A stretch of 64,000 bases of DNA, taken from Clostridia bacterium. GTDB taxonomy: Bacteria > Bacillota > Clostridia > Christensenellales > Pumilibacteraceae. Position numbers and translations under genes: made by a program. This document shows positions 38,378 to 48,218 of this stretch, piece after piece. The stretch spans positions 175,656 through 239,655 of the forward strand of contig JAAWAB010000008.1 of NCBI GenBank assembly GCA_022791915.1. The letters are read 5' to 3'. Within the stretch, counting starts at the first letter, position 1, and each line of letters opens with the position of its first letter. The notes under the pieces were generated by a model, which was not told where the DNA came from, ran no database searches, and was given only the letters and a program-made list of their open reading frames with translations.

Positions 38378-39775
38378 ATGGCAAAAGTCAAAATTATGGA
38401 AACAATCCTGCGCGACGCGCACCAATCCCAAGCCGCGACCCGCATGACCATAGAAGAAATGTTACCCGTATGCGATAAGCTCGACAAAGTGGGGTTTTAC
38501 GCATTGGAAGCCTGGGGCGGCGCCACGTTCGACTCGTGCTTGCGCTATTTGAACGAGGACCCGTGGGAACGCTTGCGCAAACTCCGCAAAGCGTTGCCGC
38601 ATTCCAAACTGCAAATGCTGTTGCGCGGACAGAACCTTTTGGGTTACAAGCATTATGCCGACGACGTAGTGGATAAGTTCTGTGAACTGTCGGTAAAAAA
38701 CGGAATCGATATCATTCGTATTTTCGACGCGCTCAACGACCCGCGCAATATGCGTCAGGCTATCGAGAGCACCAAAAAGTACGGCGGCACCGTAGAGGCG
38801 GCATTCAGTTATACGACGAGCGAAGTGCACACGGTGGAATACTTTGTGAATCTTGCCGTAGAATTGGAAAAAATGGGCGCCGACATTATTTGTATTAAAG
38901 ATATGGCGAATTTGTTGTTGCCGTATACTGCCTACGAATTGGTGAGTCGACTGAAAGAAAAGATTAAAGTGCCCCTGCACTTGCACACGCACAACACCGC
39001 GGGTATCGGCGACATGACCAACCTGAAAGCAATCGAGGCGGGGTGCGACATTGTGGATACGGCGCTTTCTCCGCTCGGAAACGGCACCAGTCAGCCTGCC
39101 ACCGAGCCGCTTGTTGCAACGCTTAAAGATACGCCCTACGATACGGGAATCGACCTTACGGCGCTCAACGAACTGACGGTGTACTTCAAAAAAGTGGCGG
39201 AACGCCTTACCGCCGACGGATTTTTGAGTTCGCAGGTGCTCAAAGTGGACGTGAACGCGCTCATTTATCAGGTGCCGGGCGGCATGTTGAGCAACTTAAT
39301 CAGCCAGCTCAAACAACAGGGCGCGTCCGACAAGCTGTTGGACGTATTGCAGGAAGTGCCGCGCGTGCGTGCCGATTTGGGATATCCGCCGCTTGTTACG
39401 CCTTCCAGCCAGATTGTGGGCACGCAAGCCGTTCTCAACGTGGTTACGGGCGAACGTTATAAAATGGTGACGAAAGAAACAAAAGGCATGCTCACGGGTG
39501 AATACGGCAAGCTGCCGCTGGAACCCAAGGCGGACGTTATCAAAAAAATCGTGGGCGACGCAAAACGTATTACCTGCCGTCCCGCCGACAGAATTTCTCC
39601 CGAGTTGGATAATTTCCGCAAAGAAATCGAACCGTATATCGAGCAGGAAGAGGACGTGCTCACGTATGCGCTTTTCCCGCAACTTGCCATGCCGTTCTTC
39701 AAGAGAAGAAAAGCGGCAAAATACGGTGTGGACGAAACGATTTACGGGAAAGATTCGCCTGTACATCCCATATGA
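38378..39775 (+). CDS. Oxaloacetate decarboxylase alpha / pyruvate carboxylase subunit B-like carboxyltransferase (5S-like)
   Basis: ETILRDAHQSQAATRMTIEEMLPVCDKLDKVGFYALEAWGGATFDSCLRYLNEDPWERLR; lacks the C-terminal biotin domain. Confidence 0.93.
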   Translation: MAKVKIMETILRDAHQSQAATRMTIEEMLPVCDKLDKVGFYALEAWGGATFDSCLRYLNEDPWERLRKLRKALPHSKLQMLLRGQNLLGYKHYADDVVDKFCELSVKNGIDIIRIFDALNDPRNMRQAIESTKKYGGTVEAAFSYTTSEVHTVEYFVNLAVELEKMGADIICIKDMANLLLPYTAYELVSRLKEKIKVPLHLHTHNTAGIGDMTNLKAIEAGCDIVDTALSPLGNGTSQPATEPLVATLKDTPYDTGIDLTALNELTVYFKKVAERLTADGFLSSQVLKVDVNALIYQVPGGMLSNLISQLKQQGASDKLLDVLQEVPRVRADLGYPPLVTPSSQIVGTQAVLNVVTGERYKMVTKETKGMLTGEYGKLPLEPKADVIKKIVGDAKRITCRPADRISPELDNFRKEIEPYIEQEEDVLTYALFPQLAMPFFKRRKAAKYGVDETIYGKDSPVHPI

Positions 39776-40551
39776 GAATTCTCATTGCAAACGACGACGG
39801 AATCGAAGCGGAGGGTATCGTAGCTTTATACGATGCCCTTCGTAGTATACACAAGTGCGTCGTGGTGGCGCCCGACGGCGAACGCAGTGCGTTCAGTCAT
39901 TCTATCAGCATACATTCCGATTTGTTTTACCGCAAAACGGAAATCGGCTATGCCGTATCGGGAACGCCTGCCGATTGCGTGAAATTGGGCATTCTGCATT
40001 TGCTGGACACGCCGCCCGACGTGGTGATTTCGGGAATCAATAACGGGTCGAATCTCGGGTCGGACATCATGTACAGCGGAACGGTGTCGGCGGCGATGGA
40101 GGCGGCGTATTTGGGCGTGCGCGGCATTGCAATCAGTTTGTCCAATCACAACGCCGATTCGGTTTACTACGCGCGGGCGGCAAAACTGCTCTGCGAAATG
40201 CTGGATACGTTGCTCTCTTTGCCGCTGTCTGCCGACACTGTGCTCAACGTGAATTATCCCGTTCGGGCGCCGTTTGCGGGTGTACGCTTTACCAAAGCGG
40301 GTATCAATTTGTATAACGACACATTTGTGGCGGGAGAGCGTGACGGCGGCGTACGGCTGAAAGGCGTACCCGTAGAGCATGACGGCAATCCCGACGATTG
40401 CGACGTGGAGTTGATTAAAAAAGGATTTGTTACGGTAACGCCTTTACGGCTCGACCGCAACGATTATGACGGTTTGGCGCGATTACAACATACCGACGTG
40501 TTCAACCGTTTTGCGCCGACGAGCGGAAAAGCCGAAAGGAATAAGCGATGA
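39772..40551 (+). CDS. surE: 5'/3'-nucleotidase SurE
   Basis: MRILIANDDGIEAEGI, VVAPDGERSAFSHSIS, VSGINNGSNLGSDIMYSGTVSAAMEA. Confidence 0.96.
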   Translation: MRILIANDDGIEAEGIVALYDALRSIHKCVVVAPDGERSAFSHSISIHSDLFYRKTEIGYAVSGTPADCVKLGILHLLDTPPDVVISGINNGSNLGSDIMYSGTVSAAMEAAYLGVRGIAISLSNHNADSVYYARAAKLLCEMLDTLLSLPLSADTVLNVNYPVRAPFAGVRFTKAGINLYNDTFVAGERDGGVRLKGVPVEHDGNPDDCDVELIKKGFVTVTPLRLDRNDYDGLARLQHTDVFNRFAPTSGKAERNKR

Positions 40552-41810
40552 CGGATTGTTCTTCGGATTGGGATAAACGCAATCACGTTGTGATTATCGG
40601 TGCGGGTGCGGCGGGGCTGATGGCGGCAGGCAGTACCGAAAATTGCCGTGTGACCGTGCTGGAACGCAACGAGAAAGCGGGCAAAAAACTGTATATAACG
40701 GGCAAGGGAAGGTGCAACGTTACCAACGATTGTCTGCCCGAAGATTTTTTGCGCAACGTGGTACGGAACGGAAAATTTCTGTATTCGAGTATTTACGGAT
40801 TTACGTCTGCCGATACGCGGGACATGCTTGCCGCATGGGGCGTTCCCACCAAAACGGAACGGGGAAACCGCGTGTTTCCCGAATCGGACAAATCGAGCGA
40901 CGTGATTCGCGCGTTGTATGCACGCGCCCAAGCAAACGGCGTACAATTCCGATGGAACGAGCGGGTGGAAAAAATCGAGAAAACGGCGAACGGGTTTTGC
41001 GTACAATCCGATTGCGGAGAATACGCATGCGATTGCATACTGATTGCCACGGGCGGCAGAAGTTATCCGTCTACGGGCAGTACGGGCGACGGCTATGCGT
41101 TTGCCCGTAGTTTGGGACATACCGTTACCAAAACCGTGCCGTCGTTGGTTCCGCTTAAAACCAAACAGGACGTATCCGCGCTGGCGGGTGTGGCGCTTAA
41201 AAACGTAACGGTACGAATTCGGGCGGGGAATGAAACGTTTTCCGAATTCGGAGAAATGTTGTTCACGCATGACGGTGTAAGCGGACCCGCCGTGTTGCGG
41301 CTGTCGGCAAGGGCTACGCACATGACAATGCCCGTTACACTGTATATTGACATGAAACCCGCTTTGGACGAAGAAACGCTGGACAAACGGCTATTGAGCG
41401 ATTTTTCCGAATTTTCGCAAAAACAACTCAAAAATGCTTTGGACAAACTGTTGCCCAAAGCAATGATTTTGCCCGTTTTGTTGCAAAGCGGATTGCCGCT
41501 TGAAAAAAAGGTGTCGCTTATCACCAAAGAAGAACGGCAAAAACTCTTGCATACGTGCAAGAATCTGTGCTATGATATTACAGGCACGCAGTCGTTCGAT
41601 ACCGCAATCGTTACGGCGGGCGGTATAGCGGTGAAAGAAATCGACCCCAAAACCATGGAAAGCAAAATAGCGAAAGGTTTGTATTTTGCGGGCGAAGTAA
41701 TCGACACCGACGCTATGACGGGCGGCTACAATATTCAGATTGCATTGTCTACGGCATATGCGGCGGCAAAAGCCATGAGCAGGGAATACGAAAAGGAGAA
41801 GTGCGTTTGA
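40548..41810 (+). CDS. NAD(P)/FAD-dependent oxidoreductase (HI0933/BaiN family)
   Basis: VVIIGAGAAGLMAA, GKKLYITGKGRCNVTND, GGRSYPSTGSTGDGYAFA, AGEVIDTDAMTGGYNIQIALSTAYAAA. Confidence 0.93.
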   Translation: MTDCSSDWDKRNHVVIIGAGAAGLMAAGSTENCRVTVLERNEKAGKKLYITGKGRCNVTNDCLPEDFLRNVVRNGKFLYSSIYGFTSADTRDMLAAWGVPTKTERGNRVFPESDKSSDVIRALYARAQANGVQFRWNERVEKIEKTANGFCVQSDCGEYACDCILIATGGRSYPSTGSTGDGYAFARSLGHTVTKTVPSLVPLKTKQDVSALAGVALKNVTVRIRAGNETFSEFGEMLFTHDGVSGPAVLRLSARATHMTMPVTLYIDMKPALDEETLDKRLLSDFSEFSQKQLKNALDKLLPKAMILPVLLQSGLPLEKKVSLITKEERQKLLHTCKNLCYDITGTQSFDTAIVTAGGIAVKEIDPKTMESKIAKGLYFAGEVIDTDAMTGGYNIQIALSTAYAAAKAMSREYEKEKCV

Positions 41811-42187
41811 TGAGCGAACACCTAATAGCGGTACGCGGCGCCACCACGGTGGAGTGCGACACGCGCGAAGAAGTGGTGCAAAACACAGTGGCGTTGCTTC
41901 GGGAGTTGACGGAACAGAACGGAATCGACGGAAACAACGTACGGTGCGTGTCGGCGATTATCAGTACGACTACGGACATTCACTCGTTCTATCCCGCGCG
42001 GGCAGTGCGGGAAAGCGGTATATTGGACGCGCCGCTGTTCAGTTGTTCGGAACCCGAAATAGAAGGAAGTTTGCCGCTTTGCATTCGTGTTTTACTTACG
42101 CTTGCCGTTTGTGATTCGGCACAATGTGCCAAACATGTGTACCTTAACAACGCGGCGATTTTGCGTCCCGACCTTACGGACAAATAA
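41810..42187 (+). CDS. aroH: Chorismate mutase (AroH type)
   Basis: IAVRGATTVECDTREEVVQNTVALL, CVSAIISTTTDIHSFYPARAVRE. Confidence 0.93.
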   Translation: MSEHLIAVRGATTVECDTREEVVQNTVALLRELTEQNGIDGNNVRCVSAIISTTTDIHSFYPARAVRESGILDAPLFSCSEPEIEGSLPLCIRVLLTLAVCDSAQCAKHVYLNNAAILRPDLTDK

Positions 42188-42259
42188 TCCTGCCGAAATA
42201 GGATTTTTAAGTTTTTGCATGGTTAGCAAAAGAATAAAATACACGGAGAAGGAAAGTAT

Positions 42260-42922
42260 ATGAATATCGCCATAGACGGACCTGCGGGCGCAGGAAAAAG
42301 CACGATTGCCAAGCGGCTTGCCGCGGATTTGGGTTTTTTATATTTGGACACGGGCGCCATGTATCGCGCCGTAGCGCTTGCCATGTTGCGAAAACAAATC
42401 GCGCTTGACGACGAAAAGAGTGTTTCCGCTGCGTTGGAACAAACGGAGATAGATATCCGATACGAAAACGGAGCGCAGAAAGTATATCTTGACGGCAAAG
42501 ACGTAAGCGCGGAAATCCGCGAGCATGCGGTATCCAAAGCGGCGAGCGACGTATCGGCGCTTCCTTGCGTGCGGTTGCGTTTGGTGGAGTTGCAACGTGA
42601 AATTGCGGCAAAAACGGACAGCATTTTAGACGGGCGGGATATAGGCACCTACGTGCTGCCGAATGCCGACGTCAAATTCTTTTTGACTGCGTCGGTAAAC
42701 GAACGCGCCCGCCGCAGATACGAGGAGTTGAAAAGCAAAGGCACGGCGTGCGTGTTGGAAGATATTCGCAACGATATCGAAGTGCGCGATTACAACGATT
42801 CGCACCGTGCGTTCGCGCCGCTCAAACAGGCGGACGATGCCGTAGCGGTAGATACTACCGCCATGTCGGTGGACGAGGTAACAGCGCACATGCTGAACAT
42901 CATTAACGGAAAGAGAGTATGA
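42260..42922 (+). CDS. cmk: Cytidylate kinase
   Basis: IAIDGPAGAGKSTIAKRLAADLGFLYLDTGAMYRAVAL, DGRDIGTYVLP. Confidence 0.97.
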   Translation: MNIAIDGPAGAGKSTIAKRLAADLGFLYLDTGAMYRAVALAMLRKQIALDDEKSVSAALEQTEIDIRYENGAQKVYLDGKDVSAEIREHAVSKAASDVSALPCVRLRLVELQREIAAKTDSILDGRDIGTYVLPNADVKFFLTASVNERARRRYEELKSKGTACVLEDIRNDIEVRDYNDSHRAFAPLKQADDAVAVDTTAMSVDEVTAHMLNIINGKRV

Positions 42923-43674
42923 AAAAATTCTATTCGTTTATACGGGGCATATTTTATGTGCCTTTTAAGCTACTGTATCCCACCAAAGTGCTGAACAAGC
43001 GCAACATGCCGGCGTCGGAACGGCTGATTTCGGTGAGCAATCATTATTCGTGGAAAGATATTCCCGTGCTTGCCGTAAACGTGAAGGGATACCGCCGATT
43101 TATTGCCAAAAAAGAAATCGGAAAAAACAAGCTCATTCACAAGCTTGCCGAAATGATAGGGGTAATTTTTATAGACCGCAACAAAGCGGACATGCACGCG
43201 ATTCGGCAGAGCGTGAACGCGCTCAAAGCGGGCGACGGGATTGCCATTTTTCCCGAAGGAACGCGGCACAAAGAAGCGGACACGGGATTACACGAGATCA
43301 AAGGGGGCGTCACGTTGTTGGCGATTAAAGGCAACGCGCCCGTCGTTCCCATGATTATCGATAAAAAGGAAAGACTGTTTCGCAGAAATTACATCTATAT
43401 CGGCGAACCGTTTGACTTGCGCGAGTTTTCGGATAAGATGTTGGACGCCGAAACCATTGCGGCGGCAAGCGACAAAGTGGCGGCGCACATGAAACAGGCG
43501 CACGACGACATGCGGGTATTCATTTCGGAAAAAAGATGGATTGCGCAACGGCGCGAGCATCGGGCTTTTTTGAAAAACGAACGTCGGGCGAATACGGCGG
43601 CGAAACGGGCATATAAACAGTACAAAAGGGAAGAACGGCATGCCGTGCGCATTGCCCGCAAAGCGACGGTATGA
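42919..43674 (+). CDS. plsC: 1-acyl-sn-glycerol-3-phosphate acyltransferase
   Basis: SNHYSWKDIPV, FPEGTRHKEADTGLHEIKGGVTLLA. Confidence 0.92.
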   Translation: MKKFYSFIRGIFYVPFKLLYPTKVLNKRNMPASERLISVSNHYSWKDIPVLAVNVKGYRRFIAKKEIGKNKLIHKLAEMIGVIFIDRNKADMHAIRQSVNALKAGDGIAIFPEGTRHKEADTGLHEIKGGVTLLAIKGNAPVVPMIIDKKERLFRRNYIYIGEPFDLREFSDKMLDAETIAAASDKVAAHMKQAHDDMRVFISEKRWIAQRREHRAFLKNERRANTAAKRAYKQYKREERHAVRIARKATV

Positions 43675-45743
43675 AACTGCTTTTTGCCAAAGAATGCGGA
43701 TTCTGTTTCGGCGTAAAAAACGCTGTGGAAATTGCGCGCAATACGACCAACGCCTACACGTACGGCGAAATCATTCACAACGAATACGTGACCGAACGGT
43801 TACGGCAGGCGGGCGTGACGCCCGTAGACGATTTGGAATCTTTACGGAAAGGCGACACGCTTATCTTGCGCAGTCACGGTGCGCCGAAAAGCGTGTACGA
43901 AGGCGCGCAACAAAAGGGAATCACAATCATAGACGCCACTTGTCCGTTTGTGAAAAAGATTCACGGAATCGTATCCGATATGTCCGCAAAAGGGTATCAT
44001 ATCGTAATTGTGGGCAAGGCGTCGCACCCCGAAGTGATAGGCATACAGGGGTGGTGCGAAAGTAGTTCGGTGGTAAACGAGAACACCGATTTGTCTTTTT
44101 TGTTGGCATACGACAAAATTTGTGTTGTTGCCCAAACTACACTCGAAAGTGAAAAATTTTCCGTAATTATAAAAAAAATTGTCAAACTGCCGCTTAAAAC
44201 AGTTGAAATCTTCAACACAATTTGTTATACTACTATCAAGCGACAAAACGAAGCTAAATGTTTGGCTGCCGTTTGCGACGCGGTTTTGGTGGTAGGCAGT
44301 AAAACAAGCTCGAATACGAACGAATTGTTTGCCATCTGCGCGGAGAAATGCAGACACAGTTTTCACGTTCAGAGCGTTGACGAGCTAAAAAAAATAAATT
44401 TGCGCCCGTATAACGTAATAGGAGTTACGGCAGGGGCATCAACTCCGTCGGAGTTGATTATGGAGGTAAAAGAGTATATGAGTCAACAGTTTGAAGGAGA
44501 GGTTCAAAACGAAGAGTTTATCAATGCGGTAAACGAATCTCTCGTCAACTACAAAGAGGGCAGACGCGTAAAAGGTACTGTAATCGGCGCGGATGAAAAA
44601 GGTATTCACGTGAATATCGGCGTTAAGAAAGACGCTTTCATCGACAAAGACGAAGTGTCTATTGACGGCACGTATAACCCCGAAGATTATGCCGAAGGTA
44701 CCGAAGTGGAAGCGATTGTTATTGCCAAACAAGACGCCGAAAGCGGGTGCGTACTTCTTTCCAAAAAACGTGTTGACCAAATCAAAGAGGGCGACAAAAT
44801 CGTGGAAACCATTCGTGACGGCGCCGTATTTGAATTATTGGCAGACAAAGTTACCAAGGGCGGACTGCTCGGCAAGTTGGGCACCTACACCGTGTTCATT
44901 CCCGCATCGCAGATTCGCGAAGGTTTTGTGAAAGACCTGAAACAATACGTAGGCAAAAAGTTGCGTCTGACCGCATTGGAAATCGAAGACGACGAAAAGC
45001 GCCATAAGATTGTGGCGTCGCAAAGAAAAGTGCTTGAAGAAGAAAGAAAGCAACGCGAAGATATTTTCTGGGCGAACGTACAACCCAACGTAATCGTAAA
45101 CGGCAAAGTAAAACGCGTTACCAATTTCGGCGCATTCGTTTCGGTGGACGGATTCGACTGCCTTGCGCACATTGTGGATTTATCGTGGAATCACATTAAG
45201 AAAGTAGAGGACGTTCTTACAATCGGCGAAAGCTACGATTTTCTCGTATTGAGCGTAGACCGCGAAAAAGGCAGAGTATCGCTCGGATACAAGCAGTTGC
45301 AACCGCACCCGTTTGTGCAGTGCTTGGAAGCGCACCCCGTGGGTAGCATTTGTCACGGCAAGGTGGTGAGCATTGTACCGTTCGGCGCATTCGTGGAACT
45401 TGCTCCCGGCGTGGAAGGTTTGGTACACGTGAGCGAAGCTGCGCACAACTTTGTAAAAAATATAAACGAAGTGGTTAAAGTGGGCGACGAAGTGGACGTA
45501 ATGATTTTAGCGGCGGACGAAGCGACCCGCAAAATTACGTTGAGCATGAAAGCGTGCACTCCCGACGAAAACAAAGCGTCGGAAAACGTGCAGGCGGAAA
45601 GCGATGCAAAAGCGGAGAAAAAGCCCAAGCGCAATAAACCCGCCAAACAGGAGAGCGAAGAAGGCGGCAGTCAATGGAACGAGGATATCGTAAATAATCC
45701 GTTTGCCGATCTTCTGAAAGATTTGGGCGAGGACAATCAGTAA
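43671..45743 (+). CDS. ispH-rpsA: Fusion of IspH (HMBPP reductase) and ribosomal protein S1 homolog
   Basis: KECGFCFGVKNAVEIA, RSHGAPKSVYEGA, GKASHPEVIGIQGW (IspH) followed in frame by several S1 repeats (VKRVTNFGAFVSVDGFDCLAH, FGAFVELAPGVEGLVHVSE). Confidence 0.95.
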   Translation: MKLLFAKECGFCFGVKNAVEIARNTTNAYTYGEIIHNEYVTERLRQAGVTPVDDLESLRKGDTLILRSHGAPKSVYEGAQQKGITIIDATCPFVKKIHGIVSDMSAKGYHIVIVGKASHPEVIGIQGWCESSSVVNENTDLSFLLAYDKICVVAQTTLESEKFSVIIKKIVKLPLKTVEIFNTICYTTIKRQNEAKCLAAVCDAVLVVGSKTSSNTNELFAICAEKCRHSFHVQSVDELKKINLRPYNVIGVTAGASTPSELIMEVKEYMSQQFEGEVQNEEFINAVNESLVNYKEGRRVKGTVIGADEKGIHVNIGVKKDAFIDKDEVSIDGTYNPEDYAEGTEVEAIVIAKQDAESGCVLLSKKRVDQIKEGDKIVETIRDGAVFELLADKVTKGGLLGKLGTYTVFIPASQIREGFVKDLKQYVGKKLRLTALEIEDDEKRHKIVASQRKVLEEERKQREDIFWANVQPNVIVNGKVKRVTNFGAFVSVDGFDCLAHIVDLSWNHIKKVEDVLTIGESYDFLVLSVDREKGRVSLGYKQLQPHPFVQCLEAHPVGSICHGKVVSIVPFGAFVELAPGVEGLVHVSEAAHNFVKNINEVVKVGDEVDVMILAADEATRKITLSMKACTPDENKASENVQAESDAKAEKKPKRNKPAKQESEEGGSQWNEDIVNNPFADLLKDLGEDNQ
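44203..44231 (+). promoter_or_regulatory. Promoter-like element inside the ispH part of the fusion
   Basis: TTGAAA -N17- TATACT in an AT-rich coding stretch. Confidence 0.4.
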
Positions 45744-45754
45744 TCGCAATCAAC

Positions 45755-45783
45755 AAGAGCGGCGCTTGTGCGTCGCTCTTATA
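45755..45783 (+). terminator. Terminator after ispH-rpsA
   Basis: AAGAGCGGCGC-TTGT-GCGTCGCTCTT stem. Confidence 0.75.
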
Positions 45784-45848
45784 TTTAGTTACGAAACAAA
45801 AGACAACGTTGTCGGTACCGATGCGGCGGTATGGTTCGGAGGCGCGAT

Positions 45849-47390
45849 TTGAACGGTTTTTACGCAATTTGCCCTTTTTGCGGAAAAAGTATCTTTATAG
45901 GAGAAAGTTCGGATAATCAAGCGGTTTGTTCGGTTTGCGGACAGGCTTTGGATTTATCCGCCTTGCGGGATAAAGGTGACGTAATCGACGTAGAGGCGGT
46001 AGCAGAAGAATACAAGCGCGCTTGGGACTGTTTTACGAATTCCGACTTCAAAGAGGCGGAAATCCGTTTTAGGAAGGTTTTAACATATAACAGAAACCAT
46101 TATCTTGCCGATTATTATGCCGCCGTATGCGAGATTTACGAAAACGAGGACAAGCCCGAATACAACGTGCCCGCTCGGTTATGCGGGGCGATAGTCGGTT
46201 CGGCGGACAAATTGGAATTGTGCAGGGTGGGTATACAGGCGCGCATTGATTTTCTTCGTGCCGTATTCGGACAGACGCATATCATTTTGTCGGCACATTT
46301 AAGTCGTATATACGAAAATTTCGAAAAAACCGAAATGTGGGATATCGTACGGGACAAATGTTTAGATATCGCCGCGGGCGTTTACGGAATTGCCAACATC
46401 GACAAAGAGCGACTTGCGGTATTCGACCCCGAAATTTCCCGACTTTTGGTACGCATTGCCGACCTTGCCGTATGCGCATGCCGTAAAACCGTGCAACCGC
46501 ACATTTATGCGCAAGCGAAACTCGATTTACCCACCGATTATCAATACGAAAAAGCGGAATCGTATTACCGCTTGTTGACGTATTTCATTTCGTCGCTCGA
46601 TTCCGTTTACGAATCGGCATACAAGCCCGATTACACGGCAAATCTTTTATTTAACGAATCGGTGACGCAAAAGCTCGACGCTTACGAAAAACAGAATCGG
46701 GAAAGGCGGAAAAAACACATGTCTGCTGTGGGCGGGGCATGGGAAACGTTTTGTAAAGACGCGGAACTTGCCGTAAAATATTCGTATCATACCTGTTTCA
46801 AAGCGCTAATCGGTTCGACAAAGGATACGGAACAGGCGGCGCTATCCGACGCCGCCGTACTATTCGGATTTGCTTTGTTGTTGCCGCGCTTTTATACCGA
46901 TTCCGAGAAAAAAGTACTGGCGAACGTGTTGCCGCAGGAGAAGACAAAAGACCTTGCATTCTGTCTAAACCGTTTTTTAAGCGAAATCGCAAAAGAAAAT
47001 GCCAAACGCGCCGAATCCTACGCAAACGATTTTTTCCGTAGAATTTACGATGCGACAAGATATCATTTTACATCGGTTATGAACGCTTACGAAAAATCGT
47101 TGGACAAACTCAAAGAATCGCAGAACAGCGAATACCGATATCTGAAAAATTTTCTGCACGGGATAATCCATTGTTGTGCTCTCGGGGGAAGTGAGATTGT
47201 ATCGGCAGGTGCGGCAAGCGAACGGATTCGTTTGTTGAAACTCGGAAAGCAAGCGACCGAAGAGTTCTTGCTGTTAAACGATTACAAAGTGGAAGAGTTG
47301 GAACAATCGGTTAAGTATTCGGACGTTTTGGATTTGTACAATGCGTTCGACGAGGACATTGCGGCATGTTCGGGAAAACATAAAACGTGA
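45849..47390 (+). CDS. Hypothetical zinc-ribbon protein with long helical C-terminal region
   Basis: CPFCGKSIFIGESSDNQAVCSVCGQAL zinc ribbon, then TPR-like helices; SD GGAGGCG before TTG 45849. Confidence 0.7.
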   Translation: MNGFYAICPFCGKSIFIGESSDNQAVCSVCGQALDLSALRDKGDVIDVEAVAEEYKRAWDCFTNSDFKEAEIRFRKVLTYNRNHYLADYYAAVCEIYENEDKPEYNVPARLCGAIVGSADKLELCRVGIQARIDFLRAVFGQTHIILSAHLSRIYENFEKTEMWDIVRDKCLDIAAGVYGIANIDKERLAVFDPEISRLLVRIADLAVCACRKTVQPHIYAQAKLDLPTDYQYEKAESYYRLLTYFISSLDSVYESAYKPDYTANLLFNESVTQKLDAYEKQNRERRKKHMSAVGGAWETFCKDAELAVKYSYHTCFKALIGSTKDTEQAALSDAAVLFGFALLLPRFYTDSEKKVLANVLPQEKTKDLAFCLNRFLSEIAKENAKRAESYANDFFRRIYDATRYHFTSVMNAYEKSLDKLKESQNSEYRYLKNFLHGIIHCCALGGSEIVSAGAASERIRLLKLGKQATEEFLLLNDYKVEELEQSVKYSDVLDLYNAFDEDIAACSGKHKT

Positions 47391-47423
47391 ACCTAACCGC
47401 AATCGAAGTCATATATACTGTAT

Positions 47424-48218
47424 ATGATTTTCGATTTGCACAACGATTTACCTACGGGGTTTTGCTCGCTTTCGGACGCATGCACGGCGGCAAACGACGT
47501 TTCCGACAGTGTGATATATGCGTTTTGGACGAGCGAACTCGCGGCGCCTTTACCCTTTATCGAGGCGGGAATTGCCGCGCTGAACGGCACGGGTCGATAT
47601 TTCGCCGTCGAGGATTTGGGATTTGCCGATAACGGCGCTATCGACCGCATATGCGCGTTGCCGCTATGCTACTGCGGACTGACGCATAATACGGACAATG
47701 CGTTGGCAGGCGGCGCGTTGGGAAACGGCGACTTGACGGCACGGGGCAAAAGGGCGATTGCTCGTTTGAACGCCGCAGGTATTGCCGTTGATACGGCGCA
47801 CCTGAATCGAAAGAGTTTTTTCGAAGTTGCCGACCTTGCCGACGCGCTAATCGATTCGCATACGGGAGTGGACTTTGTGTGTCCGCACCCGCGCAATCTG
47901 ACCGACGACCAGGTGCTTTGCATTTTGGAGCGTGGCGGCATTATCGGACTGACGGCAGTGCGGGATTTTATAGGCGGCAATCGCTTAACCGACTACGTGT
48001 GCTTAATCGACCGATTTGTGCAAAAGTTCGGCGTAGACGGCGTTTGCATCGGTACCGACTTTTACGGGACGGAGCCGCTTGAAAATCTTACGGGATATGC
48101 GGACTTTTATGCCGCCGAACGGCTGTTGTCCGACCTCGGATATACCGATTCGGATATCCGCAAAATCTTTTATCAAAACGCAAATCAATATTTCAGTAAC
48201 AGGAGAAATTCTCAATGA
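47424..48218 (+). CDS. Membrane dipeptidase (peptidase M19)
   Basis: DLHNDLPTGF, AVDTAHLNRKSFFEVADL, IGTDFYG. Confidence 0.85.
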   Translation: MIFDLHNDLPTGFCSLSDACTAANDVSDSVIYAFWTSELAAPLPFIEAGIAALNGTGRYFAVEDLGFADNGAIDRICALPLCYCGLTHNTDNALAGGALGNGDLTARGKRAIARLNAAGIAVDTAHLNRKSFFEVADLADALIDSHTGVDFVCPHPRNLTDDQVLCILERGGIIGLTAVRDFIGGNRLTDYVCLIDRFVQKFGVDGVCIGTDFYGTEPLENLTGYADFYAAERLLSDLGYTDSDIRKIFYQNANQYFSNRRNSQ

